DNA of 64,000 nt from Flaccisagitta enflata (taxonomy: Eukaryota; Chaetognatha; Sagittoidea; Aphragmophora). The position numbers were made by a program, and so were the translations under genes. The notes under the pieces were generated by a model. The model was not told the DNA's origin. It saw only the letters and a list, made by a program, of their open reading frames with translations, and did no database searches. The stretch is from contig OZ231127.1 in NCBI GenBank assembly GCA_965153355.1, positions 51,212,001-51,276,000 on the forward strand. Reading direction: 5' to 3'. Below, in pieces: positions 34,527 through 45,399 of this stretch. Within the stretch, counting starts at the first letter, position 1. Every line of letters starts with the position of its first letter.

Positions 34527-35228
34527 TGGGCAGCGGCCCCAAGGAGACAAAATCTGTAGAACACAGGGGGACTTTCATTCGTCATTCCGTCCGTCTGTTT
34601 GTCCCCCCAAGGCCTCTCAGACTTAAAATTTGCTCTCTCAGGCCTGAAATATGCTGACTCAGGCCTGAAATCTGCCCTCTGAGACCTGAAATATGTCCTT
34701 TGAGGCCTAAAGTCTGCCCTCTGAGGCCAGAAATCTGCCCTCTGAGACCTGATCTTTGCCATCCCAGGCCTACAATCTGCCCACTCAGGCTTGAAATCTA
34801 CACTCCCAGGCCTGAAATCTACCCTCTCCAGCCTGAAATCTGCCCTCTCCGGCCTTAAATCTGCTGTCTCAGGCCTTAAATCCACTGTCTTAGGCCTGAA
34901 AATCTGCCCTCTGAGGCCTGATCTCTGTCATCTGCAGTCTGAGATCTGCCCTCTCAGGCCTGAAATCTACCCTCTCAGACCTGAAATCTGCCCTCTCAGG
35001 CCTGAAGCCTGCTTTCTCAGGCCCTCTTACCTCAATATAGTCCTCCCGACCTTCTAGTCCTCAAATCAGCACTCTCAGGCCTCAAATCTGGCTTCTCAGG
35101 CATCATTTCAGCCCTCTACCTTCACAGCCACAGGCTTCAAATTAGCCATCTCAGGACAGACGGATGGAAGGACAAACAAAAGTCCCCATGTGTTCTACAG
35201 AACTTCAACCCCTTTAAGGCCGCTAACC
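34527..35228 (-). mobile_element. Family B element, inverted
   Basis: GGGCAGCGGCCCCAAGGAGA then CTGTAGAACACAGGGG at the left. About 18 units of CTCTCAGGCCTGAAATCTGC follow, and GTTCTACAGAACTTCAACCC at the right. Frames through it give artefactual 9-residue repeat peptides. Confidence 0.75.
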
Positions 35229-36894
35229 TAGTTAAGGTATGTGTTTTTTCAAATTAACTGATATTTATGTTATTAATGATCTATGCAAACATTTTACTTT
35301 TTTATACTTATGGCTTGTGTCATGCTAACCCGACATGGACAGGATGAAATTCATCAAATTTACATGTTTGAATATTGAACAAAACCATACATCATCATGT
35401 AGCTTACCTATTCTTACATATGAATCCATACTTGGATTTTCTTAAGTAAGCTGATTTTTCAAGCAAATTAGGCTTAAATAGATATCGTTGGCAATTCTAT
35501 TACTAGAAAATTTAGCTAAATACAACTAAGAAATCAATATGACAGCGAAATTCTTATTGATAAGGTTCAAGCAAACATGTGAGACATGTTTCCTGAAATT
35601 ACACTGAATTTTTAGTTTTTAAAAAATCACTATAAGTACCATTTCACTATAAGTACCATTTCTGGCTGGGTGGGCTGTCGGAAGAAAATATTTTTTCCCC
35701 AAGCTCTTTTTTATGCCAGTGACGGGAATTACCTTTAAAGGAAGCTTCATGAAAATTTCAGCAAATCGGACAATTACTTTAGGATTATGCCATTTTTTCA
35801 TTTTTTTTCATCTGGTAGGCTGGTTGGTCTGGTTGGACTGCTTGACATTCTGTAGGTCGCATCAGAATTAAAGCAAAAGACCCTCTTGGTCTAGGTAATA
35901 ACCATGCAAAATTTCAATGGGCTAGCTCGAACAGTTCCTGAGATATGCCAATTTTAATTTTAAAAAATTTTACCAAATTAAGACACAAAAGCATCGCGCA
36001 TTTGTGTGAGGGGCGCTGTTAATGAAACAAAGAATTAACTACAATGAGCCGTCGATAGGTGTATCAATTCTGTTCACACTTCAGGACCAACAAAATGTAA
36101 AATTTTATTGTGACCAAACGTCTGGTAGTTAAGACTTGAAATTTTCAGTGTAGATTCAAAATTTCACGCTGTTTCACATTAGTGTGATCAGATTTTGTGT
36201 AAATTGTGTAGCCGTTTTTGCCATAGTGGCATATCTTAAGCGTTAATTGCTGTTGAGGAACAAATCTGAAATTGTGCGCAAATTGATACGCTCTAGAAAA
36301 AAAATGCAATTGAGCCCCTTTGGAGCCACTTGGAAACATGAAATTTGGGAAATATACCCTTCAAGTAGTTGTCTTTCAGACAAACAAACATAATATGCTT
36401 AACTATGAAGCAAAGTTAAGTTTTAAAAAATAATAATTATTATACTGTGATCTGAGTGAAATTTTGCTCAAAAATAGAGAGGGTGTACTGAACGCTAGAA
36501 AACCGTTTTTAAGGAACTTATTGTCAACGGAGCTCAAACAAATTTTTTGTACGTTTCAAGTGATTAATAATAAATGATAAAGAGTCATGATACGGTCCAT
36601 TTAGACATTTTTTGATTGCTTCTGCTTGCACTTTTCATGTGGAGACAAGCAGGAGACAAGCCAAATTTGACCACTTGACCCTAATTAAGGGCCCCCTAGG
36701 GGTCCCGAGTGTCTCAAAAATAGGTTCGACAATGTACACCTGACTGTTAGGGATGACATCAAACCATTGATTCATAGTTCAAAGCCATAACTCAAACCTA
36801 GTTACTCTTAAGATGTTGGAGAGTCGGGCACCCTTGCTTGCTGCCAAAGCGTGACACTTGCCATATTGCCTTTGGGCGACTGGTCAGCACCTGC
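35229..36894. other. Non-coding interior of the 7.4 kb element
   Basis: AT-rich, no supportable frame. It contains TTTTAAGGAACTTATTG-type single-copy-looking sequence and no terminal repeats that I can delimit. Confidence 0.4.
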
Positions 36895-37413
36895 TTCTAG
36901 AGTCTTCCAAAATTTTGAGGGTCATATCGATCAAAAACTTTACCAGATTCATTTAGAGCATCAAAAAATCTTCAATTTGGTCACCAATTTCGTCCAAATT
37001 AGTCCATCAAAAGCGGAGATATATCAAAAATTGTAAAAAATGTCAAAATTGACCACCAAATTCATCTTATAAAATAACCCTCATACCGTTCCATCTACGA
37101 AAAGCTCTCAAATCTTAACAAAAATGATGTGTATGCAGATTGCTGCTAGTTAGCTCTTGAGCTCTAGTTTTATAATCTCATGGATTTTGGTTCAAATTTC
37201 AAACACAAAGTGGCCCAATTTGAGCCAAAAGCGACCAAATTTCAACATTTTCACCACAACCACCTTGCAGTGGTGATAAATAAAGGGAAGTCGACAGTTG
37301 ATTTTATCAAGCTAAGATGATGAAATTTGTATTTTAGGCTCAGTACATTATGTATTAAAAACAAAAAGGCTGAAAAGTAGTCATATCCAAGTATTACCGT
37401 GCTTGAAGAAACG
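36895..37413. repeat. Family E repeat, right arm (inverted)
   Basis: Inverse of part of 31993-32760, ending GGCTGAAAAGTAGTCATATC CAAGTATTACCGTGCTTGAA GAAACGT at 37413. Confidence 0.7.
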
Positions 37414-37985
37414 TATCGCACATGGTCAGCGGTACCCGATGCCCTGCTTGGAGGGATTAGCTGAAGAAGCTGAGTGGGAGCAGGGCAGCGGCCCCAAAGG
37501 GCTGATGTCCTGTAGGACACGAAATTGAATTTCAGATGTCCTGAAAGCACATTTAAGGACTAGGTTGATTGATTGGAGAACAGTAGGCATAAGTTAGGGA
37601 TGAGGGCAGATTTGACCCTGAGAGGGTCATTTTGAGGGCTGAATTGAGACAGATATTAGGTTTGAGAGGTCTGATTTCAGGCCTGAAATGGTTGATTTTG
37701 GGCCTGACAAGGCTGATCTAGTACCTTAGTGGGCTGATTTTGGGCTTGAGTGAGCTAATTTAGGATCTAGAAGCGCTGATTTTGGGCCTGAGAGGGGTGA
37801 TTTTGGGTCTGAGAGGGCTGACTTGGGGCTTGAGAGGGCTGATTTGGGGTCTGAGAGGGCTGATTTAGGGCCTGAGAGGGCCTGGGGAGAGACGTACGGA
37901 CGTACGGACGGACGGACGGACGCATGGAAATTCACCCCTGTGTCCTACAGGACATGTCAGCCTTTTGGGGCCGCTGCCCAAAAAG
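37414..37985 (+). mobile_element. Family B element, full length
   Basis: TCGCACATGGTCAGCGGTAC CCGATGCCCTGCTT ... AGCAGGGCAGCGGCCCCAAA GGGCTGATGTCCTGTAG. About ten units of GAGAGGGCTGATTTGGGGTC, a (GGAC) run, and the right end TGTCCTACAGGACATGTCAG ... GGGGCCGCTGCCC then AAAAA. Confidence 0.8.
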
Positions 37986-38558
37986 GACTTAATTTGCTGT
38001 ATTTCTGTTTTTTTTTTTTTTTTCTTTAAGTCTTGAAATTAGCAAAACTAGCTCAAGTGGTCAAAGCAGTCGTATATTAGGTATCCCTAGTATCCCGACA
38101 TTTTTCAATTATTTTCCAAAGTTTAGGAAGCTAAATGAGTGGGAAAAGTGCCAAATATGCTGAAAAATGCTTGATTTTTGAAAAAAAAAGATTTTTTTTC
38201 AAATTTTGCTTCCAAATGATTTAGTCCAATGTTTTTTTAGGTAGCCAAGATATCCTAGATGATAGTTTTTGGGGTCCCCAGAAATGGTTTTTTGGTTTTT
38301 CTTTTTGGGGCTATGCAGAGAGGGGTGTAAAAATATTGCCAAATTTGTTTTTGCAGTCCCTATGAAAAACATGCAATTCAGCAAAATAGTGTCTCCCTTT
38401 AGAGAGCTCTAGCTCCTAAACCGTTAAAGGTACAGATCTGGGATTGGTCTAGAATGAAAGATAATTTGAAAATCTTTAAAATTCCTTTCTTTAATAGATT
38501 TTTTAACACTTTTTAAGTCAGTTTTATCAGCAAATAAAGAGGTGCGTCTTTTTTTTTA

Positions 38559-38863
38559 ATTCGCGTAGTAGAGAGATTTGAGGTAAATTGGCAAGATCTT
38601 TCTCAGATTTTTAAAGCAATTTTTTTCAGCCCTGCAGCTGACATTGGATAATCTTTCTTTTGAAGCTGCAATTGGGGTTCTTTCAAGATCAACCATCTAA
38701 GAGGTTGACACGGTTTGTATGCCATTGCCTCATTGTAATTGCACAATATACTTGAGCGCCATCAATGAACTGCATTTTTTTGCCACCCTTGATTTTGAGT
38801 AGTAATCTTGTTTTGTCTGTTATTTCTAAATGCTTTGATTTAGAAGAATGTGGTTGGTGCCAT
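38559..38863. other. Non-coding spacer
   Basis: Sequence between the family G right end and the left end of foldback element N. No gene or clear repeat. Confidence 0.35.
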
Positions 38864-39089
38864 TAACAGTCTATGGACAAAACGGCCATTGCAACTTTTG
38901 CTAATCACCGGTAGGATGCTGAGGTGTGATCTTTTTCAAAATGCAGGCTTATAACTGCCATGTAGAAAATTACTAAGGACTGAAGCAAACTTACAGAAGA
39001 ACAATTACTACAGAGAGGCCATGTAAATAGTTGAAATGAACTTTTTTAAAAATTGAAAGCATATGTTGGAATTCAGTCGCAATGCCAGC

Positions 39090-40998
39090 CAGCAAATGTC
39101 AACTACCCCCCGCATGTGTCAACTACCCCCCGCAAGTGTCAAATACCGCCCCCAAGTGTCGTCTACCCCCGGGCAAGTGTCACCTACCCCTCCATTTGTC
39201 CACTACCCCCTGCAAGTGTTAACTACCCCCCGCAAGTGTCGCCTACCCCTTGCAAATGTCGACTACCTTTTGCAAGTGTTGACTACCCCCCTGCAAGTGT
39301 CTACTACCCCCTTGCAAGTGTCAACTACCACCCGCAAGTGTCAACTACCCCTCTGCAAGTGTTGAATACCTCCTTTAAGTGAAGACTACCCCCTGCAAGT
39401 GTCGACTACCCCTCAAAGTGTTGACTACCCCCGGGAGCGTGTTGACTACCCCCTGCAAGTGTCAACTACCCCCTCAAATGTTGAATACCCCCACTAGTGT
39501 TGATTACTCTTGCTAACGACCATATGTGTCATATACCCCCCACAAGTGTTGTCTACCCCCCAAAAGTGTGGACTCCCCCCGCAAGTGTCGACTACACCCC
39601 ACAAGGTGCAGCCTACCCCCTGCAAGTGTCAACTACCCCCAGAATGTGGACTACCCCAGCAGGTGTGCTCACACTCCAAGCATTGACTGCCGCCCGCAGC
39701 AGTATTGACTACCCACCTGTACAAGTGTCAACTACCCCCCCCGCAAGTGTTGACTACCCTCTGCAAATATTGACTACCCCCCAGGTGTCCACTACACCAC
39801 GTAAATGTCGACTACCCCCCGCAGAGTGTCAACTACCCCCACAAGTGTTGAATACCCTCACGGGTATCAACAACCCCCGGCAAAAATCAACTACCCCCTA
39901 CAAGTGTTGACTACCCCCCTCAAATGTTTACTACCCCTGACAAGTGTTGACTACCCCTACAAGTGTCGAATACCCCCCACAAGTGTCGACTTCCCCCCAC
40001 AAGTGTTGTCTACCCCCAAAAGTGTCAACTACCACCTGCGAGGGGAAGTTTATACATTTGGGGGTAGTCAACACTTTCAAGGGGTATTTCGCTGAAATGT
40101 CGTATTGCAGGAAGTAATTATTGACTGCGGGAATAATAAACACTTATGGGAAGTCATCAGCATTTTGGAGGAGTAATCAGCACTTGCAGGAGGTGATTGG
40201 AAATTCTTGCGGGAGCAGTCAGCACTTACCGGGAGTTGTTGACACTTGCCGGGGTGGTCACTTAAGGGGGAGTTGAAGAAACAGCTAGGGGGTGATCTAC
40301 ACTTTGAGGGTAGTCGGCTACTGCAGTGTGCTGCTGGAGGAGTTGAAACTAGCCAGGGTAGTCTGTACACTTTGGGGGTAGTTGACACTGCAGAGGTAGT
40401 ATGCACTTGCAGGAAGTCAGTAATAAACTGCGGGGGTAGTCGACTTGCAGAGATCGTACTTGAAGAAGATGGATGTGCAGGAGTGGTCGACGCGAATGAA
40501 TTGACATTTGGGGGTAGTCAGCACACTGCAAGTGACGTCTTGCCAGGGTGAGTCAGCGCCGAGGAGTGAGTCGACCTTGCTGAAGTAATTGACATCGCGG
40601 AGTAGTCAGCACTGAGGGGTAATTTGCGCGCGGAGGGGGAATTGACACTTCTGCGAGGTAGTCTACACTGTCGAGGGGTAAATCAACTGCCTGCAAAGGG
40701 TAGTTGACACTAGGGGTAGTCAGCACTTGCCAGGGGGTAGTCTGACACTTGTCAGGGGTAGTCAACACTTGCCAGGGGTAGTTAACTCTTGCAGGGGGTA
40801 GTGGGGGTGGTAGTCAACACTTTTAGGGATAGTTGACACTTTTGAGAGTATTCAACACTAGCGGGGAGTATTTGACACTTGCAGGGGGTGGTTGACACTT
40901 GCACAGGGGGTAGTCAACACTTACAGGGAAGTCAAAGCCTTGCGGGGTGGGTTGAGTACTTGCGGGGTAATCTGGCAGCAAGGGGTATAATTGCTGCC
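39090..40998. repeat. ~20 bp satellite, TGTCAACTACCCCCTGCAAG, in two opposed arrays
   Basis: Reads TGTCAACTACCCCC up to about 40035 and then its inverse (GGGGGTAGTCAACACTTGCA) from about 40050. The switch point is a small palindromic junction. The second array resumes at 54190 after the retrotransposon. Confidence 0.9.
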
Positions 40999-41004
40999 CC
41001 ACAG

Positions 41005-41921
41005 GTTTCAACTGGCACTGTCTATAGGCATCTATCTGACTGACGACTTGTAGTGAAAGAAAGTTGGCCGATTGGAAAATAGGAAGGCGATCGTCTCATT
41101 TATTCCATAAAAATTTCAACAACTGAAGAGAGGGGAAAAATGAAGAAAGGAAAGTGAAGATAAATTTTGATCAACCAAACGCAAAGATAACATGAAATCG
41201 AGACAGGACACAATAAAGGACAGCGCCTTTTATGACAACATGTTCATCTTCTTCAAGAGCCCGACACACCTGATAATACCTGCCCCTGCCAGCCTATCCC
41301 ATTAGATTCATCCATATCATCCCCATAGTAAGCTGATCGAACTGCGATAAAAACCATACTAAAATCCGGCGATAAAAATGCAAAAAGGGCAAAAGACAAA
41401 AATAACAGACCGGAAAACAAGATAAAAACAACGTTAATAAAAAACTTAAAGACGCGTCTATAAAACTTACTTTTAGGCCCACTTTCGTTGGTTTCAACCC
41501 ACAGTCTGTCGAGGTCAAATAGGTGCGTTAATTGTCCGTTCATAAGTTTATCTGCAATAAAAGATGAGAGATTATTGAAATTAATAGTAAATTCCAAGGG
41601 CACATTCAATCAATCACGAAAAATCAATCAATCACTTTAGGAAGCGATGCCGAATCAAATAAAATCAATCAATCCAAAAAATTGGATGATACGAAAGACG
41701 AGTTACGTATGTATGCCTACGTAATAAGAACAACGATGGCACAAAATACAAAGGCAACCATACTAGTTTACCCATCTAGCGATTCAGCATTATAAAAATG
41801 GCGAGAAACAAAAGACATAACTGGCATTGAATAATAGAAGAAGAAAAGAAAAAGCCCAAAGCGAAAAAGAGACAAAAGCACACATACTTAAGAAACGGAC
41901 GGACATACATTTCTAACAAAC
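41005..41921 (-). repeat. BEL/Pao 3' LTR
   Basis: Direct repeat of 53316-54184, with small indels throughout: GTTTCAACTGGCACTGTCTA, then GCGATCGTCT, AAAATCCGG and AAAGACGCGTCTATAAAA. The inner border is uncertain by ~10-40 bp because the two copies diverge there. Confidence 0.75.
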
Positions 41922-42940
41922 CACCTTTTATTTTAGAATTCCACAATTTCAAAATCAAACACCAATTTAAATAAACCCTATAAAAACGTCTACTACCTTC
42001 ATAAAAAAAAATTTACATAGACACAGCCCCCCTTCCCCTCCCCCGTCCACCGCCTCTTACATCCCCACCCTAACTATCAACAGACCGACGACTGCACGAA
42101 TGATGATTCCCGTCCGGAAAGGATCCACCTGCTCATTACAACGATCACGGTATAAGCGGATGGAGACGAGGCGGCGACGGGGAGGTTGAGGCACCGTTCT
42201 GTAAAAGTTAAGGGAAAGGGGGAAGAGGAACAGACCTTGGAGCACTCCAAGCCTGGGATTTGACTTGAAAGTGGAAAATAATGAGTAGGGGCATACTACT
42301 AAAACATGTCATACGAAAGTATTACAAATAATAACTAAAAAGACCATGTCTAAAACAAACAAAACAAAAATGTACATGTTCCAAGGAACCAAACAAAACA
42401 AGACAAAATAAATAAGTTACTAACTATATATAAAACGAATCTGTAAGGTAAAAAAAAGTAGTAAGCATCATGGAACAGCCACATACCTCACTTCTCATTA
42501 CAGAGACGCGGGTCATTCGGAAGCTCCAACACCTCGTCAATCCGTGGGCGAAAGGCGATGAATGAAGTCGTCAACGGCGACCGCATCGAAAGGCGCAGGT
42601 GGTGCAGCCGTCTGAGAATGTATCCTCCCCGAAGGGAAGAAAAAGAAAGAGAAGAAATGGGGCAGATTGATTAGTAAAGTTCTTATCGTACACAGATTCA
42701 AATTTACCACAAAACTCCCAGCTCAGCCTTCCCAAACCATGATACCCACCGCGCGGGCGTTTAGCAGGCCCCGGCGGACGTCATTCCCACGCCCGGGTAG
42801 CGCCCCCGACTTGGCCGGCCTGTCCATCGATGGGATGAGGATGTGATGGTGGACAGAATACGATCCTCAGCGAATGGCAGCGCTCTCTACGCCATGTTGC
42901 AAATTGGTAGGTAAATTGAACGGCAACTGGGCGTGGCACC
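41922..42940 (-). other. BEL/Pao 3' region, non-coding part
   Basis: Contains AAAATAAAAGG (minus strand), a candidate polypurine tract near the LTR, and otherwise no supportable frame. Confidence 0.4.
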
Positions 42941-42942
42941 AA

Positions 42943-45016
42943 TCAGTGTTTAACTGGCGGTCTGATTTTTCCAAGGCCTGGTTCGATTTTTCTTATTTCC
43001 AGGCTTGGGAGCGTCTTTTTGCGACAGGATCTGCTGACCGACTTTTTCTGCAGGAGAAGACGCTGGAGGTGGAGATGCTGCATCGCAATTCGGCGCCAAT
43101 CGAAATTAGGGCGCACAGCGGACGCAGTTTTAAAGTCCGGCAGCCGCAGCCGCCTTTGATTCACGGCTTCCTCTTTCTTCTTAGCCTTCATCGCACAGGC
43201 CTGCTTCTCCTTTTCAAACTGCTTCTCCAGTTCCACGGCTGTTTATTGCAACTGACCACCTCATTGTCACAGCCATTGCTGCTTGTGAGCATCGTCTCTC
43301 TCCTTTTGGATGTTGCGACGAATCCTCTCGTCTAAAACTTGACGAGCCGCTTCAACTCGTTGACGCGGATTGAACGACGCGAAGAAGTCTTTTGGAAGCC
43401 TTGATGCTGAATTCTTCACCACACCCAATGGAGCGTTTGAGGTCAGTGAAGAGGCTTCTCGTAGCAATGACTCGGCGATGTGGTGTCCATGCATAGGATC
43501 AAAGGCTGGATCCGACGGGGGAGGCGGGTTCTGCACTTGCTGCAGACCTTGGGCAGACTCGGTTTGCTGACGAGGCGCTACACCAGCTTTAACAGATGCT
43601 GAAGCACCGCCAGCTAGTTCGCTTCCTACCGCTGCTTTTGATGGCTGCGAGTGAAAGGAAGTCGCTCCCGTCTGCTGACCAGAGACTTGAGGTTTAGCAA
43701 GAAAGCGGACGCGAGAAGCGCAGTAGACCTCCGCCGGTTGCTGCTTTGTACTTCTTCCCAGCTCTCTTGGTCTTCTTCGCTTTGCTGCCGCTGCCCCGGG
43801 CGCCTGATTCAGCACGGAGTTGCCAATGTTTGCGTCGGCGAACCGCCAGAAGCTCATCAGCGCTGGCGTTACTGCTGCAGGGGCGCGCCTGGAGGGCGCT
43901 TGAAGAACCTTTGCTTTTGGAATCTGGCCCTTTTGTTGACTTTCGGCTGCATTGCGCGTTTAATGAGTCTTTCCCCGTGATCCTTCGACTGTTGTGAGGG
44001 TAGCGTCTCGAGGAACCTGTTGCTGCTGATTTGGGGGATGAACCAATCCCGGGCGGCGCGATTAGCGACTTCCTGATGCTGTAGAGTGAATTGCAGCTGA
44101 TGTAGCTGCGGCTGCGTCGAACACAAATACCGCTGGTGGAGTTGCGGAAGCGTCGACGGAATTTGCTGCAGATGAAATTGCAGTTGCATCAGGAGGCTTC
44201 GGAGCCGCATTCTTCCTCTTCGTCGCCTGGACCATGCAGTGAACACTCATATCATGCTCCCTCCTTCTTTTGTTGCTTTGGATTTTGCGCTCCAGAGTCT
44301 CAGAGCCAAGCTCTGTTTGATTAGCCGATGAGCGCATGAGAGTTTGTTTGTTGCAGCACACTGAAAGTTTTTCAAACTCTTTGAAGAGGAGAGGCATTCT
44401 CCGACGTCCGGACTGATGATACGATACCACCAGCGATGCCTGCATCCGTTGGTGCTTCTCTTCCAGCGTCGCAGTGTCCACTTCCGGGTCAATGTCTTTC
44501 TCCACCGCCTCCCCATTCTGCTTACCTCTCTTCTATTTCCATCCCCTCCTCCTCCTCTTGCTCCATCATTGACCGATCTCTCTCTCTCTACGCCCCCGCT
44601 GCGTTGACATGCTGCAGACGCTTGATCACGGGACGCTGGGCGACCGGAAATCAAGGCAGGGTAGGCGAAGGCGATGGGGGCAAATCCGATGATGATGACG
44701 CCGCCGCAGAAGTGATGGATAAGTCCGTCGGCGGCCGATTGATCGAGATCCGCCTCGCACCTCCATCTCTGATGACCACCAATGGAGGAAGCGACGCGGG
44801 ATCAACGGCGTTGGATGGCTGTTGACGATTTACCAACGCATCATCTTGTTGACGCTTTTTATTCGCCATTTTTGCGTCTACGGCCCGAACGAGAGGTCGC
44901 CATTGGGAGGAAGCAGCGCGGCGCTCCTCCTCACGCCCGAGCGACGTCGTGGATGCAGATCCTTCTCGAGTCGAGTAAATGCGTTGAAGGGTTGATGGAG
45001 ATCGGGGATCCGTCAC
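42943..45016 (-). pseudogene. Extra broken ORF(s) after pol in the BEL/Pao element
   Basis: Minus-strand frames at 45016-44651, 44505-44062, 44246-43869, 43857-43267 and 43236-42943 follow each other with frame changes. They look protein-like: Arg/Glu/Gln-rich, with a Q-rich segment and coiled-coil-like KEKQACAMKAKKKEE. No transmembrane helices or signal peptide are visible, so an envelope gene is not supported. The content resembles gag-type low-complexity protein more than an enzyme. BEL elements normally end soon after the DUF5641 region, so these ~2 kb are unusual. Confidence 0.45.
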
Positions 45017-45399
45017 GACGTCGACACGTCAGGCTTCAGCTCGAGCTGCTGGCGGGACATCTTGGCTCCGACGAGCGACTTCAAGATGTAGACTGACTTC
45101 GTAGATGGAATGACGTCGTCAGCGGAAGCTTTGAAATGTTCGTTTGAGAACTGATAGTGATAAGAACGGATTGTGGCACAATAATATGTACATATAGACA
45201 GAGCGAATGAATCAGTGTTTGATGTGTAAGTGGAAATGGACAACATAATTGACAAGAGGAAAGATGAAAACATGGATAATCAGAACCAAATATGAATAAT
45301 AACAACTCTTTGAAAATATAACAAGTCAGAGTCTCAATCACTCATATCTATAGTTACTAATAGACAGGCCCATGCGCCTTTTTCTCTCTCTCTCGAAAC

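Larger units (their letters stand above)
30923..38327. mobile_element. 7.4 kb long-inverted-repeat element with nested insertions
   Basis: Ends CACCCCCCTCCGCAAAACCC and the inverse of CACCCCTCTCTGCATAGCCC. Matching continues through CTGGGGACCTCAAAAACTAT CATCTAGGA and TTGGCTACC, resumes past the family A insertion at 31107-31299 as CCAAACTTTGGAAAATA, and deeper as the 31993/37413 repeat pair. It is flanked by TAAA on both sides (30919-30922, 38328-38331). Nested family A, B and foldback units enlarge it. I see no transposase, so it is non-autonomous or dead. Confidence 0.75.
30763..38557 (+). mobile_element. Family G element split by a 7.4 kb insertion
   Basis: The left part, 30763-30922, matches 29875-30040. 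The right part, 38328-38557, matches 30040-30260, including AGCTCCTAAACCGTTAAAGG and the terminal GGTGCGTCTTTTTTTTT. The two halves align to the intact copy with only a 4-bp overlap (TAAA), so the intervening block was inserted as one unit. Confidence 0.7.

Noticed and set aside
34511-34885. Protein-like 9-residue repeat (RPExADFRPE) and similar repeats at 6345-6854, 37726-37935 and 56354-56716
   Set aside because: These are translations of the 27 bp minisatellite core of family B elements, whose unit length is a multiple of three; they occur in non-coding elements and on either strand.
39090-40998. CRISPR-like regular array
   Set aside because: Short ~20 bp units are directly adjacent with no unique spacers, degenerate, and reverse orientation midway; it is a satellite in a foldback element of a eukaryote.
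42943-45016. Envelope gene of a retrovirus-like element
   Set aside because: No signal peptide, transmembrane helix or glycoprotein-like Cys pattern is visible in any piece.
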